A stretch of 64,000 bases of DNA from an uncultured Treponema sp. (GCA_900317625.1 ONHK01000004.1:62001-126000), one strand, 5' to 3'; positions 51,204-59,662 are shown, numbered from the stretch's first letter. Program-made: numbers and translations. Notes: generated from the letters alone by a model not told the origin.

Positions 51204-52352
51204 ATGATTTCAACACGAATGGAAAATTTACACCCTTATGTTCCTGGTGAGCAGCCAAAAGACAGGGTTTACATAAAACTTAATGCAAATGAAAATCCTT
51301 ATCCGCCGTGTAAAAATGTTGTGGATGCGGTTTCTGACTTTGTAAAAAATAATCCGATGCGGCTTGCGCTTTATCCAGATCCTGATTCGCTTGAGCTTCA
51401 CGCCGCAATTGCAGAAATGCTGAATAAAACTGGCGGCGTTCTGTGCAATGCTAAAGTTTCCGGCGAAAAGGTTGAGCCTTCCGAAAAAGACAGAATTCCT
51501 TTTAAGGTGACTCCGGAAATGATTTATTCAGGAAACGGAAGCGATGAAGTTCTTTCTTTTGTTTTCTATGCTTTTTTTGACAGCGGAAAACGGCTTGTGC
51601 TTCCTGAATTTACTTATAGTTTTTACCCGGTTTATGCAGGTTTCTACAATATTCAGACTGATATTGTTCCAATGAAAAAAGACTGGTCTCTGGATACGGA
51701 AGAAATGCTTTTGCGCGCCAAAAAAAATAATTCCGGGCTGATTTTTGCAAATCCGAACGCGCCGAGCGGAATCGGACTAAAACGGGATGACGTACGTGAA
51801 ATGCTGAAAAAAGCTTCTCCTGACCAGATTTTTGTTGTTGACGAGGCATACTGCGATTTTGGCGGTGAATCATGCATCCCGCTGCTGGAAGAATTCAAGA
51901 ATCTTCTTATTGTACGGACATTCAGCAAAAGCCTTTGCGGGGCGGGGCTTCGTCTTGGCTACATTGTCGCTTCTCCTGAAATTGTGAATTATATTACAAC
52001 CGTAAAAAACAGCCTTAACCATTTTCCGATTGATGCGATTGCCCAGTGTGCAGGAATTACAGCCTGCAAAAATCCTGCATATTACTGTGAATGTGCAAAA
52101 AAAGTTGTTGATGAGCGGGAAAAATTCCAGGATTTCTTAAAGGAGCAAGGTTGGATTTTTATTCCTTCAAAAACAAATTTTGTGCTGGCAAAAAATCCAA
52201 AAGTCAGCGGTGAAAAAGTCTACGAGGAAATAAAAAAACAAGGAATTCTTGTGCGCCATTTTAACACAAAAGGAATAGAAGATTTCGTCCGCATAACAAT
52301 CGGAACAGAAGCCCAGATGAACGCACTGAAAACCGCAATAAAAAATATCTAG
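51204..52352 (+). CDS. hisC: Histidinol-phosphate aminotransferase
   Basis: 382 residues, PLP fold type I. 'KLNANENPYPP' is typical of HisC, 'YSGNGSDEVLSF' binds the cofactor phosphate, 'FANPNAPSGIGL' and 'FVVDEAYCDFGG' carry the Asn and Asp/Tyr contacts, and 'TFSKSLCGAGLRLGY' holds the Schiff-base Lys. About 15 extra residues ('AKVSGEKVEPSEKDRIPFKV') are inserted near residue 90. It converts imidazole acetol phosphate to histidinol phosphate. AAAAAGGA precedes the ATG. The phosphoesterase gene follows closely. Confidence 0.92.
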   Translation: MISTRMENLHPYVPGEQPKDRVYIKLNANENPYPPCKNVVDAVSDFVKNNPMRLALYPDPDSLELHAAIAEMLNKTGGVLCNAKVSGEKVEPSEKDRIPFKVTPEMIYSGNGSDEVLSFVFYAFFDSGKRLVLPEFTYSFYPVYAGFYNIQTDIVPMKKDWSLDTEEMLLRAKKNNSGLIFANPNAPSGIGLKRDDVREMLKKASPDQIFVVDEAYCDFGGESCIPLLEEFKNLLIVRTFSKSLCGAGLRLGYIVASPEIVNYITTVKNSLNHFPIDAIAQCAGITACKNPAYYCECAKKVVDEREKFQDFLKEQGWIFIPSKTNFVLAKNPKVSGEKVYEEIKKQGILVRHFNTKGIEDFVRITIGTEAQMNALKTAIKNI

Positions 52353-52386
52353 TGGAGAGTTCTTTAGCCAGAAAAAAGGAATTTAT

Positions 52387-53073
52387 ATGAAATTTTTGAT
52401 TTTGACAGACATTCATGGAAATGTCGCTGATTTGGATAAACTTGATTCGGAATTTAAAGCAGCTGATGCGGTTATTTTTGCCGGCGATTTTTGCGAATGT
52501 TTTAAGACAGAAACTTCCAAGCCGGTTCTGGATGCGCTTGTAAAAAAGCATGATGAAATTTATGCGGTTTTAGGAAACTGCGACGAGCCTGAATTTATTG
52601 AGCAGCTTGAGGACGCAGGGATAAACGCAGAACGGATTTTGAATTATACAGATGGAATTGCAATTGTTGGTTCTGGCGGCGGCAGCAAATTTACAGGAAA
52701 AACTCCTAACGAACGCGAAGAGGATGAGCTTATCTCTGATTTTGATATTTTGAACCAGCAGGAATTTAACGGCGACTATTCAAATGTGATTCTTGTAAGC
52801 CACAATCCACCGAAAGATACAAAATGCGATGCGGTAAATTCAGAGCTTCATGCAGGTTCTGCAAAATTCCGCGCGCTTATTGAAGAAAAAAAGCCGCTTG
52901 CTGTTATTACAGGACACATTCATGAAGGTGTTGGAACTGACAAAATTGGAAATACGCTTGTAATGAATTCAGGTTGTTTTGGCGAAAACGGAACTTACGG
53001 AATCCTTGAAGTTGAAAAACAGAACGGAATCTGGTCTGTAAAAAACGCAGAAATCAAAAAGATTGAAAAATAA
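52387..53073 (+). CDS. Calcineurin-like metallophosphoesterase (YfcE/MJ0936 type)
   Basis: 228 residues. Metal ligands in order: 'LTDIHGN' (Asp, His), 'FAGDF' (Asp), 'LGNCDEPE' (Asn), 'VSHNPP' (His) and 'ITGHIHEG' (His-x-His). Such small phosphodiesterases hydrolyse phosphodiesters of unknown natural identity. It is 34 bases downstream of hisC, with an AAAGGA site, and is probably in the same transcript. Confidence 0.85.
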   Translation: MKFLILTDIHGNVADLDKLDSEFKAADAVIFAGDFCECFKTETSKPVLDALVKKHDEIYAVLGNCDEPEFIEQLEDAGINAERILNYTDGIAIVGSGGGSKFTGKTPNEREEDELISDFDILNQQEFNGDYSNVILVSHNPPKDTKCDAVNSELHAGSAKFRALIEEKKPLAVITGHIHEGVGTDKIGNTLVMNSGCFGENGTYGILEVEKQNGIWSVKNAEIKKIEK

Positions 53074-53105
53074 ACCTGTTCTGCAGTGAGTTTTGGCGGT
53101 TCAGA

Positions 53106-54059
53106 TTATTCCTGGAAATTCTGGACCAGCCGGAATCCCATGTAATCGTAACATTCGTTTGCGTCATAGCCGTAGCGTTCTGCGGCAAAGCAAAATACTG
53201 TGTATTCAGAAAAACTTCCGCCGCGGCAAGTTCTTTGGCTTCCGTATTCAGGGCCGGCAGCTATTTCATTCTGTTTTTGTTCTGTATAGTCCGCAAACCA
53301 GTCCCAGCAGAATTCCAGAAGATTCCCTGACATATCAAAAATTCCGGCGGCGTTTGCGTTTCCAGTTCCCGGGGAAGGAAGCTCATCCTCTGAAAATGGA
53401 GTTCCTGCCGTTCCGACTGCCATTGAAGCGTCTGCATTTTCATTTGTCCAGGCATATTCTGTAGTTCTGTTCGCTTCATCCGAGGAAAAATCGCCGCTTG
53501 CCTTGTTTCCTTTTTGAAGTCCGTTTTTTGACCAGCGTGCGGCAAATTCCCATTCTGCTTCTGTCGGAAGCCTGAATCCGTTTGCGTTAAAATCGCATTT
53601 TGCAAGGTCGCATTTTGCTGTGTCTGCGGAATTTCTTAGGATTTCGCCATTGTATGTGTAGCAAGGAGTTAAACCGCAATATTCGCTGAACGCATTGCAC
53701 CAGACAATTGCATCGTGCCAGCTTATCATTGTTACTGGCTGACCGAATCCTTTTTGCGTTGGAGATTTTCCGCGGCGTGCCCTTGAGCCTTCCTGACCAG
53801 GATTTTGGAATCTGTAGCCGTTTTTTTCTGAATCTTTTCTGACTTGAAACCAAAGCGTGTAGGGCGTTTCGTATTTATTGATTAAAAATGATTTTACATT
53901 TCTTTTTGCAGTGTATGTCTGTACATCTTCGCCGATTGTGTATGAGCCTGAAGGAATCTGCACCATGTCAAGCTCGTTGAATGTTGCGCGCTCATTTTTT
54001 TGCGCAAAACAAACTGCTGAAACTGCAAAAAAAAGAATGGATAAGATTTTGTTTTTCAT
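53106..54059 (-). CDS. Secreted SUMF1/FGE-fold protein
   Basis: 317 residues with a signal peptide ending 'SAVCFAQ'. The FGE-sulfatase fold is clear: 'MVQIPSGSYTIGED' (from 'DMVQIPSGSYTIG'), 'PVTMISWHDAIVWCNAFSEY', 'GFRLPTEAEWEFAAR', 'GIFDMSGNLLEFCWDWF' and the end 'YMGFRLVQ'. In true formylglycine-generating enzymes two Cys follow the GGS motif. Here 'CRGGSFSEYTVFCFA' has Glu at the first site and keeps only the second Cys. It is therefore more likely a binding or structural member of the family than an active oxidase. Confidence 0.82.
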   Translation of the reverse strand: MKNKILSILFFAVSAVCFAQKNERATFNELDMVQIPSGSYTIGEDVQTYTAKRNVKSFLINKYETPYTLWFQVRKDSEKNGYRFQNPGQEGSRARRGKSPTQKGFGQPVTMISWHDAIVWCNAFSEYCGLTPCYTYNGEILRNSADTAKCDLAKCDFNANGFRLPTEAEWEFAARWSKNGLQKGNKASGDFSSDEANRTTEYAWTNENADASMAVGTAGTPFSEDELPSPGTGNANAAGIFDMSGNLLEFCWDWFADYTEQKQNEIAAGPEYGSQRTCRGGSFSEYTVFCFAAERYGYDANECYDYMGFRLVQNFQE

Positions 54060-54152
54060 GAAATTCTCTCATTCCTCCTGATATTATGGTTTTGCCTGTA
54101 TTTTTTAGTCCGCATTAGTTGTTGCAATAGAACAAGCCTAAAAAGTTGCACT

Positions 54153-54362
54153 CTAAGCAAAATTCTGATTTTCAATCAGTCCATACAAATACAATGCGCT
54201 TTGACCGTATAGACCCATGGAGTCGTCTTCAAGAAGTTCTGCTAGTGGAGAATTGTAAATTATCCGCAGGGCTTCATTTTCTGTTAAATTTTTATTTTTC
54301 ATCAGAAGTTCTGCAATTTGAGGAATCAAAATCGTTTTTACAAGATGATGTGTGTCTGCCAT
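54153..54362 (-). CDS. Small protein of the DUF3990/DUF3791 module
   Basis: 69 residues from the ATG at 54362, with GAGG just before it. A longer start at 54398 would overlap the DUF3990 gene. It is helical with 'NKNLTENEALRIIYNSPL' and 'GLYGQSALYLYGLI', a pattern I associate with small proteins encoded beside DUF3990 genes. It follows that gene by 7 bases and is probably a partner or antitoxin. Confidence 0.6.
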   Translation of the reverse strand: MADTHHLVKTILIPQIAELLMKNKNLTENEALRIIYNSPLAELLEDDSMGLYGQSALYLYGLIENQNFA

Positions 54363-54369
54363 TTTTGCC

Positions 54370-54882
54370 TCATTTCCAACTGATTTTCTGTACCTCATAA
54401 CTTTCTTTGAAGTGGAGCGTTTTTAAAGCTTCGTCGGTGCAGAAACAAGTCTGATCATTTATTTTTTCAAATTTCAGATGTTCCACGGCATCTTCTTTCC
54501 GCATAATTCCTGCAAGAACATATTCCACTGTTTCGCCAACTTTGTCATCTGCGATTTTCCCGGAAACAATATCGAATCCATGCTTAAAATCCAAGTCTGA
54601 ACGGCAGCGGACAACAAAATCAAGCCAATCCAAATCCGGATTTGCAAATGTCTTTATTTTTAGATTTCTTGCAAGTTTTTCATCAAATTCATAAATATTA
54701 ACAATGGCTATTTCTTCTTTTTCAGTTTGTTTTGAGTATAGCCTTGCAACTCTGACTGCCCAGCGTTCAGCCTGTTCCTTTATGGAAGTTGTGTAAAATC
54801 CAAAGCCGAAGTCGCGTCCTTTTTCTTGGAAGAGAATTTTTGGATTTTTAATCTGCGTGTATGAACCGTGATATAAAATCAT
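54370..54882 (-). CDS. DUF3990 protein, ADP-ribosyltransferase-like
   Basis: 170 residues. 'MILYHGSYTQIKNPKI' and 'GRDFGFGFYTTSIKEQAERW' match the N-terminal beta strands of DUF3990, which belongs with ADP-ribosyltransferase-type folds (His/Arg then Tyr motif). The final Glu of the triad is not certain by eye. Its ATG overlaps the stop of the DUF3791 gene (ATGA at 54879-54882), like toxin-antitoxin pairs. I infer a toxin-like enzyme controlled by the flanking small proteins. Confidence 0.7.
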   Translation of the reverse strand: MILYHGSYTQIKNPKILFQEKGRDFGFGFYTTSIKEQAERWAVRVARLYSKQTEKEEIAIVNIYEFDEKLARNLKIKTFANPDLDWLDFVVRCRSDLDFKHGFDIVSGKIADDKVGETVEYVLAGIMRKEDAVEHLKFEKINDQTCFCTDEALKTLHFKESYEVQKISWK

Positions 54883-55088
54883 TTTTTGTTCTCCGTACCA
54901 CCTGAAAGCCACTTGTCAAAATAATTCATCAGATATGTTTTTCCCATTCCATGCAAATCTTCATAGTCACTTTCAAGATGATTTAGAAGTTTGGTTTTTT
55001 CAAAATCCTTAAAAACCTTAGATGACGGAAGATTTTTATATTCGGCGTAGTTCTCTATGCAATATGTTTTAAATGAAAGAAGTGACAT
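54879..55088 (-). CDS. DUF3791 small protein
   Basis: 69 residues, helical. 'KTYCIENYAEYKNLPSSKV' and 'SDYEDLHGMGKTYLMNYF' fit DUF3791, a family often found directly before DUF3990. First gene of a three-gene unit on the - strand. Function unknown; an antitoxin-like role fits its position. Confidence 0.65.
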   Translation of the reverse strand: MSLLSFKTYCIENYAEYKNLPSSKVFKDFEKTKLLNHLESDYEDLHGMGKTYLMNYFDKWLSGGTENKK

Positions 55089-55282
55089 TTTTTTACTCCA
55101 CTGATATTTTTCAAAACAATTTGGAATTTCGCCTAATTTTAATATTGGAAACCGTAGATTATTATAACATAGACCAGAAGATTTTTTAACTGTTTGTGAG
55201 TTAAATAAAAAAGTCCACTGCCTGATAATTCGATAAAAACATCTTCTTAACTGGTATTACCATTCTTGATACTGTGATTCTT

Positions 55283-55359
55283 GCGTTAGGGATTGTAGCG
55301 AAAATGAGCGCAGCGAATTGTAACGGAAAGCCCGACAGCACGGATGTGCTGGAACGCCC
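55283..55359 (-). repeat. GC-richer repeat-like tail after corA
   Basis: The segment is richer in GC than its surroundings and contains the hairpin CAGCAC-GGAT-GTGCTG (55336-55351). Its wording (GCGTTAGGGATTGTAGCG, AAAGCCCGACAGC) is familiar from intergenic repeats of treponemes, but no second copy is in this window. It may serve as the corA terminator, though it has no T-run. Confidence 0.35.
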
Positions 55360-55362
55360 AGA

Positions 55363-56412
55363 TTATTCTTCCAGAGCGGCTTCGATTGATTTTAATCTTC
55401 GGGCGGCTTTTCGTTCTTTTCGTTTTTGTGTTACTGATTTTTTTTGATATTTTGGTTTTCGCGGGTACTTTGTCTCGTAGAATCCAAGGATGACATTTGT
55501 TATAAAAATTGAGACAAGGCAGATTGCGGAGATAATCCAGACTGAAAGGCGGCCGTATTTTACAAAAGGTAGGTCAACGTTCATTCCGAAGAAACTTGTG
55601 ATGAATGTTGGAACCATCATGATGATGTTAAGGATGGAAAGTCGCTTCATGTAGACGTTCAGGTTGTTTGAGATTACGCTGTCGAACGCGTCTGTTACGC
55701 CTAAAAGGACGTTTCGGTATGTGTCCGCCATTTCAATCGCCTGCTTGTTGTCGATTTCAACATCTTCCAGCCAGTCCATGTCGTCGTAGTCGAGCTTTAT
55801 GAGTTTTGTCTTGTGGAATTTTTCAAGAAGAAGCTGGTTGCTCTTTAGGGAAGTTGTAAAGTACACAAGGGATTTTTCAAGGCTAAGGAGCTGGATGATT
55901 TCCTTGTTTTCAATTGAAAGCTGAAGCTCGTTCTGGATTGCAGTTGAGCGCCGGTTGATTTCTTTAAGGTAGCGAAGGAACGTTATGTTTGAACGCCCGA
56001 TAATGCGCATGATGAAAGCCGGAAAATCCGCAAGGACAATTCCTTTTGCGCGGCCGGTTGCAAAATCCCTAAGAACTTCGCAGTCGGTCCAGCAGATTGT
56101 GATGATTACGTTGTCTTTTAAGATGATTCCGAGCGGAATTGTGAAATACGGAGTTTCTGCGGATGGCTCGAAAATCGGAAGTCTAAGAATTGTAAGAACA
56201 TAATCGTCGCCATCTTCCAGGCGCGAAAGTTCATCCGGGTCAAGAATGTCAAGGATGTGTTCCGGGTCGATTCCGTAATTTTCCTGAAGCTGCTCAACGT
56301 CGTCGCGGGTTACAATTCTAGCGTCAACCCAAGTTCTAGCCTGTGCGTCAATATCATCTTCTTTTACTTTTACAAGCTTTCCACCTGTCTGTTGCTGCCA
56401 GTAAGTAATCAT
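55363..56412 (-). CDS. corA: CorA family Mg2+/Co2+ transporter
   Basis: 349 residues. A large acidic cytoplasmic N-terminal domain (1-280) is followed by two membrane helices at the C-terminus. The loop between them is 'FFGMNVDLPF', with the GMN selectivity motif. The C-terminal tail is very basic ('KKSVTQKRKERKAARRLKS'). It forms a pentameric Mg2+ channel in the inner membrane. Length is normal. It is a single gene. Confidence 0.9.
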   Translation of the reverse strand: MITYWQQQTGGKLVKVKEDDIDAQARTWVDARIVTRDDVEQLQENYGIDPEHILDILDPDELSRLEDGDDYVLTILRLPIFEPSAETPYFTIPLGIILKDNVIITICWTDCEVLRDFATGRAKGIVLADFPAFIMRIIGRSNITFLRYLKEINRRSTAIQNELQLSIENKEIIQLLSLEKSLVYFTTSLKSNQLLLEKFHKTKLIKLDYDDMDWLEDVEIDNKQAIEMADTYRNVLLGVTDAFDSVISNNLNVYMKRLSILNIIMMVPTFITSFFGMNVDLPFVKYGRLSVWIISAICLVSIFITNVILGFYETKYPRKPKYQKKSVTQKRKERKAARRLKSIEAALEE

Positions 56413-56521
56413 TGAAGTTTCCTCGGATTACGGATTCTCTGCGGATTTACAAAACCAAAATGATAGTAACATAAAAAAAGGCGATGGGCAAGGATGGGGA
56501 AGAGGCTGTTGGCTGGGAGAT

Positions 56522-56896
56522 TTACCAGATAGTTTTTACTTTATATGAAGGAATTTTTGAATCTGTTGTTACAATTGTTAAATCATTTTCTATTGCTTGT
56601 GCAATTAATAATCTGTCAAATGGATCTCTATGGATATCTGGTAAAGTTTTTATTGTTTCTGCATCATATTCTGTTGGTGGAAGATATATAAATTCTTCAT
56701 TTTCTAAAACAGATTTTAATCTTGGAATATCAATGTCAAATTGTAAGCTGCCTTTTGTCTGTTTAATCGCAATTTCCCATAATGAGACAAAACTGAAAAA
56801 ACATCTTTTTGTTTCCATGATTTTTCTTGCAGTAGGAGAAAGTTCTTCATTACCTGAGACATACCAAATTATTGCATGAGTATCTAATAAATACAT
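56522..56896 (-). CDS. PIN-domain toxin (VapC-like)
   Basis: 124 residues. The acidic residues of the PIN ribonuclease site are present in 'YLLDTHAIIWY', 'SLWEIAIKQ', 'RDPFDRLLIAQA' and 'IVTTDSKI'. Such toxins cut tRNA or rRNA when the antitoxin is lost. The ATG overlaps the TAA of the upstream antitoxin by one base (TAATG at 56896), the normal order for this type. Confidence 0.88.
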   Translation of the reverse strand: MYLLDTHAIIWYVSGNEELSPTARKIMETKRCFFSFVSLWEIAIKQTKGSLQFDIDIPRLKSVLENEEFIYLPPTEYDAETIKTLPDIHRDPFDRLLIAQAIENDLTIVTTDSKIPSYKVKTIW

Positions 56897-57117
56897 TACA
56901 TATACTCCGCAAAATCTTCGATCGGTTTGTCAAAATCTGGAGACATTTTGCATGGTATATTTTTTAAACAACCGAACCCTTTTTTCTTTGTCTTTTTATT
57001 ATTTTGTTTTTCAGAGGTAGTGAATTTATAAAAGACATAATCTACATATGAAGCAACTTCTTCAAGTGCGGACTGAGGAAGTGTTTTTAATTTTGTATAA
57101 AGACCTGAATATATCAT
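56896..57117 (-). CDS. DUF2281-type antitoxin
   Basis: 73 residues from the ATG at 57117, which has AAGGAGG upstream. An in-frame ATG at 57180 adds residues unlike the family. 'LYTKLKTLPQSALEEVASYV' and 'YKF' followed by a Lys-rich linker and 'GFGCLKNIPCKMSPDF' are typical of DUF2281 proteins, which are encoded before PIN toxins. The C-terminal 'FDKPIEDFAEYM' would wrap the toxin. Confidence 0.78.
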   Translation of the reverse strand: MIYSGLYTKLKTLPQSALEEVASYVDYVFYKFTTSEKQNNKKTKKKGFGCLKNIPCKMSPDFDKPIEDFAEYM

Positions 57118-57307
57118 AAAATACCTCCTTGTTAATTTCGGTTTTATTATAGCATATCTGATTAAATTTTCTACTATCAAATTTTCGGATTTCGCAGAGT
57201 TCTTATGTAGAATCTATGTTAAATTTAAAGAAAAAAGATTGCTTTTGGAATAATTCAATTTTATACTGAAAAGGAATTCTCTTTGAAAAAAGGGAAAAGG
57301 AGACAAA

Positions 57308-58640
57308 ATGAACAACGTTTTTACAAAATCAACTGTGCTTTTGGCACTTTTGGCAATTTTGATGGGGGGGTATGACTTCTTGTAAAGAAGACAGCGATTC
57401 AGGTGATTCGCAACCTAGATATGTTGGAAAAATCTATTCAGCGAAAGACGGCAAAAGCTATTTAAAAATCAACACAAAAGACACTGCGACTTATTATGTT
57501 TGGAAAGATGGCACTGAAGTTCAGGCTTTGGCAAGAGCGGCAGAAACTAATTCGACAGTTTCTGGGCATTATGTGGAGTATCAGGGAAAATACACTGTTG
57601 ACGGAGAAATGTTCAGTTTAAAAATAAACTGGACGGATGATGATGGAAATGAAACTGAACTGACAATTGATGCGGATCTTACGAATGGAAGTACTCTTGT
57701 TAATTTTAAAATCAATGACGAATCAGTGGATTTTGTAAAGGTAAAAACTAATCCTAAAAAACCTGGTGATGTTGTTATTGATGAAGATGATTCTAGTGAT
57801 GATGGTTCTGATACTGATGATGTTACGGTTTTAGAAGGTGGTTTTGTAAAAATCCCTGCTAAATCAATTAAAGGAACAGAAACTTGGACTCCAGAGTCAA
57901 AGATTTTTATAAATGGACGGAAAATTGAGATTAAGGCTTTCTATATGTGTGACCATCCTGTAACAAGAGCAGAATATAAGGCTATCATTGGCTCTGATCC
58001 TAGCAGAGCAACTGCTTATGATAAAAAAGGAAATGAGCTTACAGGAGATGCAGTTGGAAATAATCCTGTTAATAGTGTCTGTTGGTACGATGCAATTGTA
58101 TATTGCAATAAACTATCTATTAAGGAAAATCTGACCCCCTGCTACTCAATAAAAAATTCAACAGACCCTGATGAATGGGGATATGTTCCTCGCGATAACG
58201 ATAAAATGTGGGATGCTGTAATTTGCGATTTTTCTGCAGATGGTTATCGTTTGCCTACAGAGGCTGAATGGGAATGGGCTGCACGTGGTGGAAAAAGTTA
58301 TACTTATTCTGGCAGCGATAATATTGATGAAGTTGCATGGTATAAAGAAAACACGAATGGTACAGGAACAAGAGATGTAAAGTCAAAAAAAGCCAATGGA
58401 TATGGACTTTACGATATGAGTGGAAATGTATGTGAATGGTGTTGGGACTGGAGGGATTCGTATTCAACAATATCAAAAGATACAGATGAGACAGGTCCAT
58501 CTTCTGGTACTAAACGTTGTCAGCGAGGTGGTTCTTGGATTGACGTTGCTGGGCTTTTGGAGATTTCTAACCGAAGTTCTATAGCAACGTATAGTCGTGA
58601 TTGGATCTACGGTTTCCGTGTAGTTCGCACAGCAAAATAA
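57308..58640 (+). CDS. FGE-fold lipoprotein, frame broken at a G7 tract
   Basis: From ATG 57308 (AAAAGGAG upstream) the frame encodes 'MNNVFTKSTVLLALLAILMG' and then hits a stop soon after seven G (57364-57370). With six G it would read 'GGMTSCKEDSD', a perfect lipobox with Cys, and continue in the long frame that is open from 57372 to 58640. That frame (422 residues) has a beta-rich N-terminal part, an acidic linker 'DEDDSSDDGSDTDD', and an FGE-sulfatase domain ('GFVKIPAKSIKG', 'RLPTEAEWEWAARGG', 'GLYDMSGNVCEWCWDW', 'RGGSW'). Both catalytic Cys after GGS are absent. Either a phase-variable surface lipoprotein in the OFF state or a homopolymer sequencing error. Confidence 0.75.
57364..57370 (+). 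repeat. G7 homopolymer in a lipoprotein signal sequence
   Basis: Seven G in a row at the end of the signal peptide. Removing one G joins the upstream start codon to the 422-codon frame and creates the lipobox. Poly-G tracts are known phase-variation sites in Treponema pallidum. Confidence 0.7.
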
Positions 58641-58666
58641 TATTTTAGTAGTACATCATATTGTGT

Positions 58667-58696
58667 ATACCTCTGGCAGATTTTTGTCAGAGGTAT
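58667..58696 (+). terminator. Hairpin after the FGE-fold lipoprotein
   Basis: ATACCTCTG (58667-58675) pairs perfectly with CAGAGGTAT (58688-58696). The T-run is weak and comes later, so termination may be incomplete. Confidence 0.5.
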
Positions 58697-58804
58697 TGCT
58701 TATGATAATGCTTTAATTTTTCTTGGTGGCTTTCCCATAGATTAATATTGTCTTGAGTAGTTGCAATTCAATCTCAATAAAACATTTAGATTTCATACAA
58801 AATT

Positions 58805-59083
58805 CTATCTTCCAAATAAATCTGAATGTGAACCTGTCCGAGACAATTCCAATACAAGTTCATCATTATTGATAAAATAAATAAGCAACCAGTCCGGCTG
58901 AATATGACATTCCATGTGTTTTGCCCAATTGCCAGAAAGTTGGTGGTCTTTATTTTTTGCGGGAAGAGGCTCTTGTTTTATCAGTTTTTCAAGGACTTCA
59001 ATAAAAAGACTTTCGTCTTTTCCTCTTTTCAAGGCAAGTTTATAATCTTTTTTAAATTGGTTTGAATAACGTGGTTTAAGCAT
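58805..59083 (-). CDS. YafQ/RelE-family toxin
   Basis: 92 residues. 'RYSNQFKKDYKLALKRGKD', 'DHQLSGNWAKHMECHIQPDW' and 'LLIYFINNDELVLELSRTGS' plus 'HSDLFG' match YafQ, a ribosome-dependent mRNA endonuclease of the RelE fold. The late His and Phe of the YafQ active site are present. The start codon overlaps the end of the antitoxin gene by 8 bases. Confidence 0.9.
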   Translation of the reverse strand: MLKPRYSNQFKKDYKLALKRGKDESLFIEVLEKLIKQEPLPAKNKDHQLSGNWAKHMECHIQPDWLLIYFINNDELVLELSRTGSHSDLFGR

Positions 59084-59345
59084 GGAGTGAATCCATTAGT
59101 TCTGCTATTGAATCAAATGCAGGACTTAAATTTTTGCCTTCTTCTGTTTCTTTCATAACTTTTGCGGTTAATGAGTTTGGAGTTTCATAGCCGATTTCAA
59201 AAGGAATTCTTTTTTCTCTTATAACTTGCTTTAGAAAAACATTGATTGCGCTTGTCATTGAAAGACCAAAATCTGCAAAAAGCTGTTCTGCTTTCTTTTT
59301 TGTGTCTATATCCGTTCTGATATTTATTGTTGCCATTGTGTTCAT
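59076..59345 (-). CDS. DinJ/RelB-family antitoxin
   Basis: 89 residues from the ATG at 59345, with AGGAAA upstream. 'TINIRTDIDTKKKAEQLFAD' and 'GLSMTSAINVFLKQVIREKR' form the ribbon-helix-helix DNA-binding part of DinJ. The C-terminal half binds YafQ. As usual it should repress its own promoter. The 22-bp array lies upstream. Confidence 0.88.
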   Translation of the reverse strand: MNTMATINIRTDIDTKKKAEQLFADFGLSMTSAINVFLKQVIREKRIPFEIGYETPNSLTAKVMKETEEGKNLSPAFDSIAELMDSLHA

Positions 59346-59387
59346 TTTGATTTCCTGTATTGCATAATATAACATAATGTGTTGCAA

Positions 59388-59662
59388 AACGCTATATGAT
59401 TTGTATCATTTTTCATGAATACCCAACAGCAAACTGCCGTTCCAGGCTTACCCCAGAATCTATAAATATTTTTCTTATCCGTATAAATTCTCAGTATGTA
59501 GGGTATTATGTTTTGTTAAACTAAACATAATGATTTGTTACTGAAAACATAATCTTTTGTTACTGAGAATATAATGTTTTCTTTAACAAAACATAATACT
59601 TTGTGTAACAGAATAAAATATTTACTTTAACAAAATATTATGGTCTACAGTAACAAAAAATC
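59388..59662. other. Intergenic region with periodic AT-rich array
   Basis: Between the divergent dinJ-type gene and the lipoprotein gene at 59708. The first ~65 bases are unremarkable. From about 59457 the sequence shows the 22-bp period described in the next entry. No gene is evident. Confidence 0.6.
59457..59662 (+). repeat. Degenerate tandem array with exact 22-bp period
   Basis: The motif AAACATAAT or a close variant starts at 59523, 59545, 59567 (GAATATAAT), 59589, 59611 (GAATAAAAT) and 59633 (AAATATTAT), each 22 bases from the last. Weaker units at 59457, 59479 and 59501 keep the phase. Between them lies TTTGTTACTGA or TTTAACA. In addition ATTATGTTTTGTTAAA (59505-59520) and its exact complement (59582-59597) form a 16-bp inverted repeat. 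The period equals about two helical turns, as in operator or iteron arrays. Confidence 0.75.

Noticed and set aside
53106..54059. Active formylglycine-generating enzyme with a sulfatase partner
   Set aside because: The first catalytic Cys is replaced and no sulfatase gene is in the window.
59457..59662. CRISPR array
   Set aside because: The unit is 22 bp with no unique spacers, the repeats are degenerate, and no cas genes are present.
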